Source: Halichoerus grypus
Taxonomy: Eukaryota; Chordata; Mammalia; Carnivora; Phocidae
NCBI RefSeq assembly: GCF_964656455.1
Contig: NC_135722.1
Coordinates: forward strand, 109,746,234 to 109,810,233
Reading direction: 5' to 3'
DNA length: 64,000 nt
Shown: positions 59,142-64,000 of the stretch, piece after piece
Layout: each line of letters begins with the position of its first letter
How positions within the stretch are numbered: the stretch's first letter is position 1
Position numbers and translations under genes: made by a program
Notes under the pieces: model-generated
Seen by the model: only the letters and a program-made list of their open reading frames with translations
Databases searched by the model: none
Told to the model about the DNA's origin: nothing

Positions 59142-59424
59142 GGCGTTATTCTGAGAACCAGGGTCCAGAATTGGCAGAATACGTGATAGGTCTGACATGA
59201 ATCAGTAGGCTGCCTTTTCCAGTGAAGAGTATCTAAGAAAGAGGAAAGGAAAACAAGCTTTCTGAGGTGCTTTGGCGCCAGGTTCTATAAATGGTGACTG
59301 GAACCTGGCAATGGGTCGGCCGTTGCAGATTTTTGAGTGAGCTGTGAAAAAACAAGCGTTTTGTTGGAGCAGGTTGGGGGGAAGTCGCATGGAGGGACCG
59401 CGGTTGGGGTGGAACGGAAAACAG
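59142..59424. other. Intergenic, nothing recognised
   Basis: Overlapping minus-strand open frames (59202-59526) are unrecognised. Confidence 0.4.
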
Positions 59425-59580
59425 GAGACTCAGATCCAGAGTCAAATTCAGACCTGCCAAGTATTGGGTGTGTGACTTTGAACTTTCCACACAATTACCC
59501 TTTCTGAGCCTTAATATTTTTCTCAAACGGGGACATATGTGTATGGGGGATGCCTGGCACAGAACAGGACTGCCGTGGTG
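59425..59580 (+). mobile_element. MIR SINE
   Basis: 'agagtcaaattcagacctg', 'gtgtgtgactttgaacttt', 'ctttctgagccttaatatt', 'tgcctggcacagaacagga' follow the MIR core and tail. Confidence 0.7.
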
Positions 59581-62330
59581 AGTTCAAGGAGTGGATGGGA
59601 GGGCGAGAGTCTTAAAAGAGGGATCTTTCAAAAATCTAGGTGCAATTCTAGATGATCGTTTTGCCGGAAGGAAAGGAAAAATCGGGATAGATGGGAGAGA
59701 TGTTCCGAAAGGAAACAAGTTGACAGAAATGAGCAGTCTGCTGGGGGGAGTAAAGGACGCATGGAAATGGAGCCCCCGCTGATGGTAAGTGCCCTGCTGG
59801 AATAATATCCACTATCGTCAGAGATCAGGGGGAGCAGAATGGACCCAAGTCGGGCTGTCGGCGGATGCCGCAGCAGATGTGGGTGACACTTGAAATAGCA
59901 TAATTTTCCATATATCTAAGGTCAGGTTAACCTCCTTTATAGTCTTTAAAAAATGACAGCCTTCCATCTGACTTTCTCACCCTCGGTGATTTGGACTCCA
60001 TCATTCCTTCTCCTAAAGTGGCCGGGACAGGAGCTGGAAAGCAGCACAGAGTAGAGGAGCAACTGAAATTGTTTTGTGACCCTTGCTCACAGCTGCTCTG
60101 CCTTCAGGAACCAAGACTGATTTTCCACATCAGCATAGGTGGATGCCAGTTGCCCCGTAGCTGACATTGATGGTCTATCATGATGCAGTAACTTCTCTGG
60201 AGAAAGAGTCTGTGGCAGAGCGAGGGGGACCATGCGAACGTGTCCCCTCTGGGCACATTGGAAAGTGAAAATGGAACTTAGTATTCCTGCGGTAGCTTCC
60301 TACCAAAGAGGTCCTAGCATTTATGAACAGTATCTCCTTGCTGCATATCCTGTCTACGACTCCCTAGAAAGTGAGTTTTCTTGCAGAGAGGCCATGAGTA
60401 GGCTCTGTTAACAAGGATGGGTGGACCATTCTTGAAGTGTTGATGTTACATCTGGAACGGTTGTGACGGCACAGTTTGAAGAGCTCTCTGGAGCTCACGG
60501 ATTAGATTCACATACATGACCTGAGAGTTCCCAGTGGGGTTTCGGTACCCGCATCCTCCCGCTGACCCCATCTCTCTCTGGGGTCTTAACCCCAAAGAGT
60601 CAGATGCTCAAGGAACAATTGCCAACCAGAAAGGAAAATACCGCTCTGTTAACAACATCTGTGCTGGTGTGGACGACCCAGACCAGGAAGTGTGGCTGGG
60701 AAGTCCTCTCCGTCCTCCCCTGCACTTATTCTGACATACCACCCTCCTTCAAAGGCAGGAACTGAGGTAGCTCACGCTGGGTCTTCCCTGAAAAACAGGA
60801 TGCAAGTTTGGATCATCTTTCCGGCATTTCCTGAAATGTTACGTGGATTTGAATAGGGAGTCTACTTAAATGTAAACTTAAACTTTAATATTTTTGACGT
60901 AGCACAGCATTTTGATCATTCACGTGAGGCCACGTCCCATTTAGGCTTGGAAGTGGAATCCACGAGCTCCTCGCCCATCGTCTTGTAGGGGACGAAGCCG
61001 GGACAAGGCAGAGCTTATCCTGAGGACTAACCGGCCTATGGAGTGAGGTGACCGGAAATGCAAACTATAATATCCTAAGGAACAAAATAAGCAAATGGCT
61101 TCACCCGGGCCCAAATCACCATGCGGAGCCCTTGTGAGTTACGGCCGTGGGCAGGCCGCCGACACACGGGAGCCATGGCCCGGCATGGAGACCCTGATGA
61201 CGCCTCGGGTGGAACATAGTCCAGCCTGCAGCCTAAGGAGCCGGAGAGAGCGAGGCCGTGAGTCGGGGCCCCGAGGATGTGGACAGAGCTCAGGGCAGAG
61301 ACCCGCTCTCCAGGAGGACAGCGGACGCCCAGCGGCAAGCCGTGGCTCCGCGGTAGGAGTGAGGGACAAGGGCACGTTGTCCCCGGGGCTCTGTTTAGGG
61401 ACACTGATATCAGGAGCAACGCTGTTATTTTAGTTTGTTTTATTTATATTATTTTATTTTTTACTCCCTAATTCTGCTACCTTTTGGCAATGTAATCATC
61501 ATTCAGTATGACAACTCTAAGACAACTTCTGGTTAATGTTGACGATGGTGTGTGTCTTTTTCCTCCTGGAGTCATTAACCTCATGGACACAGAAGCCATG
61601 TCTTGTACCCTTTCTTTTTTTTTTTTTTTTAAGCAAGACCAACTTGGAGGGTGGGTCTGAGCCTTTCGATTTTTACTTAGACCGATGAGTTTCAAAGGAA
61701 AGGCAGGAACGTTGATAGGGAAGAGACAGGAAGACAAACCCATTCATCGCAGGCTGCACGGAATTGCTGGTATTTATGTGGGCTGGGAGTCGCTACCAGA
61801 GCCCGAGTCTTAGTGCCTCCTGGGATTCACAAACATCTGGTCGTTTCGGGTAAACTAGCAAAAAAAGGCCATCAGGAGCTGACTTATCAGGAGCCGAGGA
61901 ATCTGGGAGCAAACACATCTGTCACAAGAGAACGGGGGCATTCGGTTCTGCCTATTCACAAACCCATTCTGTGTCAGCCTCGTTCCAGCCCCATGGATTT
62001 GTCTCCATCCTTGTTCTCCTGAGGACTTACGTCTGAGGGGGTAAAATCTAGAATTCACAGATGGTTTTACTGACTGTCCTGTAAGACATCCAAGCAGATG
62101 AATCACGACTTTACACCCCTGATATGTAACCAAATGATATCCAAGTGAGGAGAGAGACGGCGAGCCCGTGACGCTCTCTGTCTCGGGAGAGTGCTCCGCT
62201 CCCCCGACCTCTGAAGGACTGATGCGTGTGAGCAGAGCTCGTGCCCAGGAATAACCCCTGACTGAGGCCAGGGGCTGTCTCGCTCCCTCTGCTCGTTGCA
62301 CCTTCTGCTGCCAGAGTTCTCTTCTAGAAC
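59581..62330. other. Intergenic, with a CpG-bearing patch at 61.1-61.4 kb
   Basis: No repeat is named. A CpG-bearing segment at about 61135-61385 gives overlapping open frames on both strands (61095-61433 plus, 61075-61419 minus). A T-run lies at about 61614-61630. The 173-codon minus frame 61855-62376 crosses into a DNA transposon and is not a gene. Confidence 0.35.
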
Positions 62331-62520
62331 AGTGCTTCTCAAAGTGTGGTCTCCACCATACCTGCAGGGGAATCATTAGATGCCTGTTAAAAATCTGTTC
62401 AACGGCTAGACCTCAAACAGGGCCTACAGACTCGTAAAATCTAGGTGAACGTCCTGAGAATTGGCATTTTCATCAACTATTAAGTGACTCTTGTTTGCAC
62501 TCAGGTTTGAGAACCATTAT
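62331..62520. mobile_element. MER20 hAT DNA transposon with intact target duplication
   Basis: The element runs from 'agtgcttctcaaagtgtgg' to 'ggtttgagaaccattat'. A perfect 8 bp duplication, tctagaac, is at 62323-62330 and 62521-62528, as expected for hAT elements. Confidence 0.85.
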
Positions 62521-62528
62521 TCTAGAAC

Positions 62529-62891
62529 TTAGATTTTTACCCTGGTGCTTTCATACCCATTTTAAATGGTTTTCTGTCGTTTTTCAAACAAACTTTACCT
62601 GGTAAATGTGTCCCTTTGAAGTCACTCCCAATAGGACCTGCCAGGCAGGCTCTCCGGCCTCCTTTTCCCCTGCCCTATATGGACCTCACTGCTCAGCTAC
62701 CTTGAGAAATTGCTTCTTCCTGGAGCATACTCTCCTCATCATGCGTCTGTGGGCCTGCAATTTTTTTTGCTTTCCTTATTTTCTTAGAGAACAAACTTCT
62801 ACTACTTCTTAAAGACTAAATCTTATATATAAACCCCTCTATGAGTTTTTATAGCCACCCCATGCAAAATTAGTCACTATTCTTTCCTGCT
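62529..62891. other. Intergenic, nothing recognised
   Basis: AT-rich, with a T-run near 62761-62768. Confidence 0.4.
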
Positions 62892-63361
62892 ATGATGGTT
62901 AATTTTATGTGTCCACTTGGCTAGGCTATGATGTCCAATTGTTTGATCAAATCCTAGTCTAGATGTTGCTGTGAAGGTATCTGTGCATGTGATTAACATT
63001 TGTAATCAGCTGACGTTAAGTAAAGCAGATTACCCTCTATGGTGTGGGTGGGCCTCATCTAATCAGTTGAAGTTTTGCAAGTCCAAGACTGAGGTTCCCC
63101 AAAGAAGGAATTCTGCCTCAGGGTTTCAACATAAAAATCCTGCCTGAATGTCTAGGCTGCAGGCCCACCCTGCAGATTCCAGACACAAAACTGGGATATC
63201 AACTCTTACCTGAATTTCCAGCTCACTGGGACTGCTCTATGGACTTCAAACTTGCCAGCACCCATAATTGCATGAGCCGGTTCCTTTCTCTCTCCTTCCC
63301 CCTTCCCTCCCTCCCTATCCTCCCTATGGGCCCTGTTTCTCTGGATAACCCCGATTAATGC
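62892..63361 (+). mobile_element. MLT2-like (ERVL) solo LTR
   Basis: 'tgatggttaattttatgtg' at the start, then 'gtgggtgggcctcatctaa', 'cataattgcatgagccggt' and the terminal 'gtttctctggataacccc' follow the plan of MLT2-type LTRs. No internal retroviral genes are present, and no clear target duplication was found. Confidence 0.65.
63281..63316. repeat. 36 nt pure pyrimidine tract
   Basis: Uninterrupted C/T from 63281 to 63316, inside the 3' end of the LTR-like repeat, where a CT microsatellite is usual. Confidence 0.85.
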
Positions 63362-64000
63362 CCCTCACTCCTATGCCACCACTTTTATTTAGCTTCAAGT
63401 TAAGGTGATGAACAACTCACTGGAGAGGAAGAGTTCCAAGTTAGTCGGGCCATTTACCTTATTCCTGGAGTGAAGAGTGAGAAGCTGCTACTCGCAGCCC
63501 CTGACCTGTTCCCCAGGATAGAGAGGAAAAAGATCTCGGCTTGCCAGGCCCATGTCTCCTCCCTAACAGCATTCTCCAACACCTGTAGGTTCAAAGGGGA
63601 AGGTGGCTTTTTAGGCAATCACAAGCCATCCATGGCCCTGGATTCTTGCCAGCTCTCATGTGAAGCCTGTTGGCCCCACACCATTAGGGCCAAGGTCCCT
63701 TAAGCCCCCTTCTCATCTGTAGGTTTCTGTGAATGGTCCCTGTGTGTGACGTTTCCTTCTGTTGACCCCCATGACTCCGGAGCCCATTCAGGGACCCACG
63801 GTGTCACGGGGCCCTGTAACTGTTCAGTTCCTGGCTGCTAGATGATTCTGCACGGCCCCTCCCGGGCCCTCGCATTGTCCCTGGGTGGCTTTGTGCCCCG
63901 TCTCCTGGAGGGACGCGCAGCCGTGCCAGAGACTTCCCAGTGTCGGTTTCCAGTGTGCCACAGAGAAGTTTCCCCGGAACAAGGTGAACTTCATTGCAGG
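63362..64000. other. Intergenic, nothing recognised
   Basis: GC content rises toward the window end. The open frame 63470-63703 is short and unrecognised. Confidence 0.4.

Noticed and set aside
61855..62376. 173-codon minus-strand open frame
   Set aside because: It runs into a MER20 DNA transposon and shows no recognisable protein family.

Overview
This window reads as nuclear DNA of a carnivoran mammal. The lineage marker is the tRNA-Lys-derived CAN-SINE, present in five recognisable copies (about 16.1, 18.6, 26.0, 48.7 and 55.8 kb). Their internal sequence is the arctoid form (bear, seal and mustelid type) rather than the dog or cat form. The species itself cannot be read from the window.

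The only protein-coding gene I can support is PDGFD (platelet-derived growth factor D), on the + strand. Its last four coding exons are present: 7440-7502, 11129-11327, 25478-25692 and 34940-35065. They join in frame (phases 0, 1, 0) and give the last 200 residues of the precursor: the hinge after the CUB domain, the activation-cleavage segment, and the whole cystine-knot growth factor domain to the stop at 35063-35065. The signal peptide and CUB exons must lie upstream of base 1. The 3' UTR probably runs from 35066 to a poly(A) site near 37.3 kb.

Region by region: 1-7439 is PDGFD intron with an L1 3' end, an L1/L2 block and a MIR. 7503-11128 is a short intron with a 48 bp alternating purine-pyrimidine tract. 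11328-25477 is the largest intron present, with a two-tailed antisense L1, two SINEs, several MIRs, a Tigger remnant and a GC-rich patch. 25693-34939 is the last intron, with a SINE, MIRs, a 28 bp tandem duplication and another antisense L1. From about 37.3 kb to the end is intergenic. It is dominated by old repeats: many antisense L2 pieces, MER20/MER5-like DNA transposons, a solo MLT1 LTR and an MLT2-like LTR. It also holds a fold-back-linked AT minisatellite at 38.4 kb and a GC-rich higher-order minisatellite at 52.0-52.4 kb.

I see no operon, CRISPR array, phage or other new gene system. The longest open frames come from the 60/66/60 bp repeat at 52 kb, whose period is a multiple of three. 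The most curious unexplained stretch is an open frame at 51351-51620 with a weak resemblance to type I interferon helices, reported only as a low-confidence lead.
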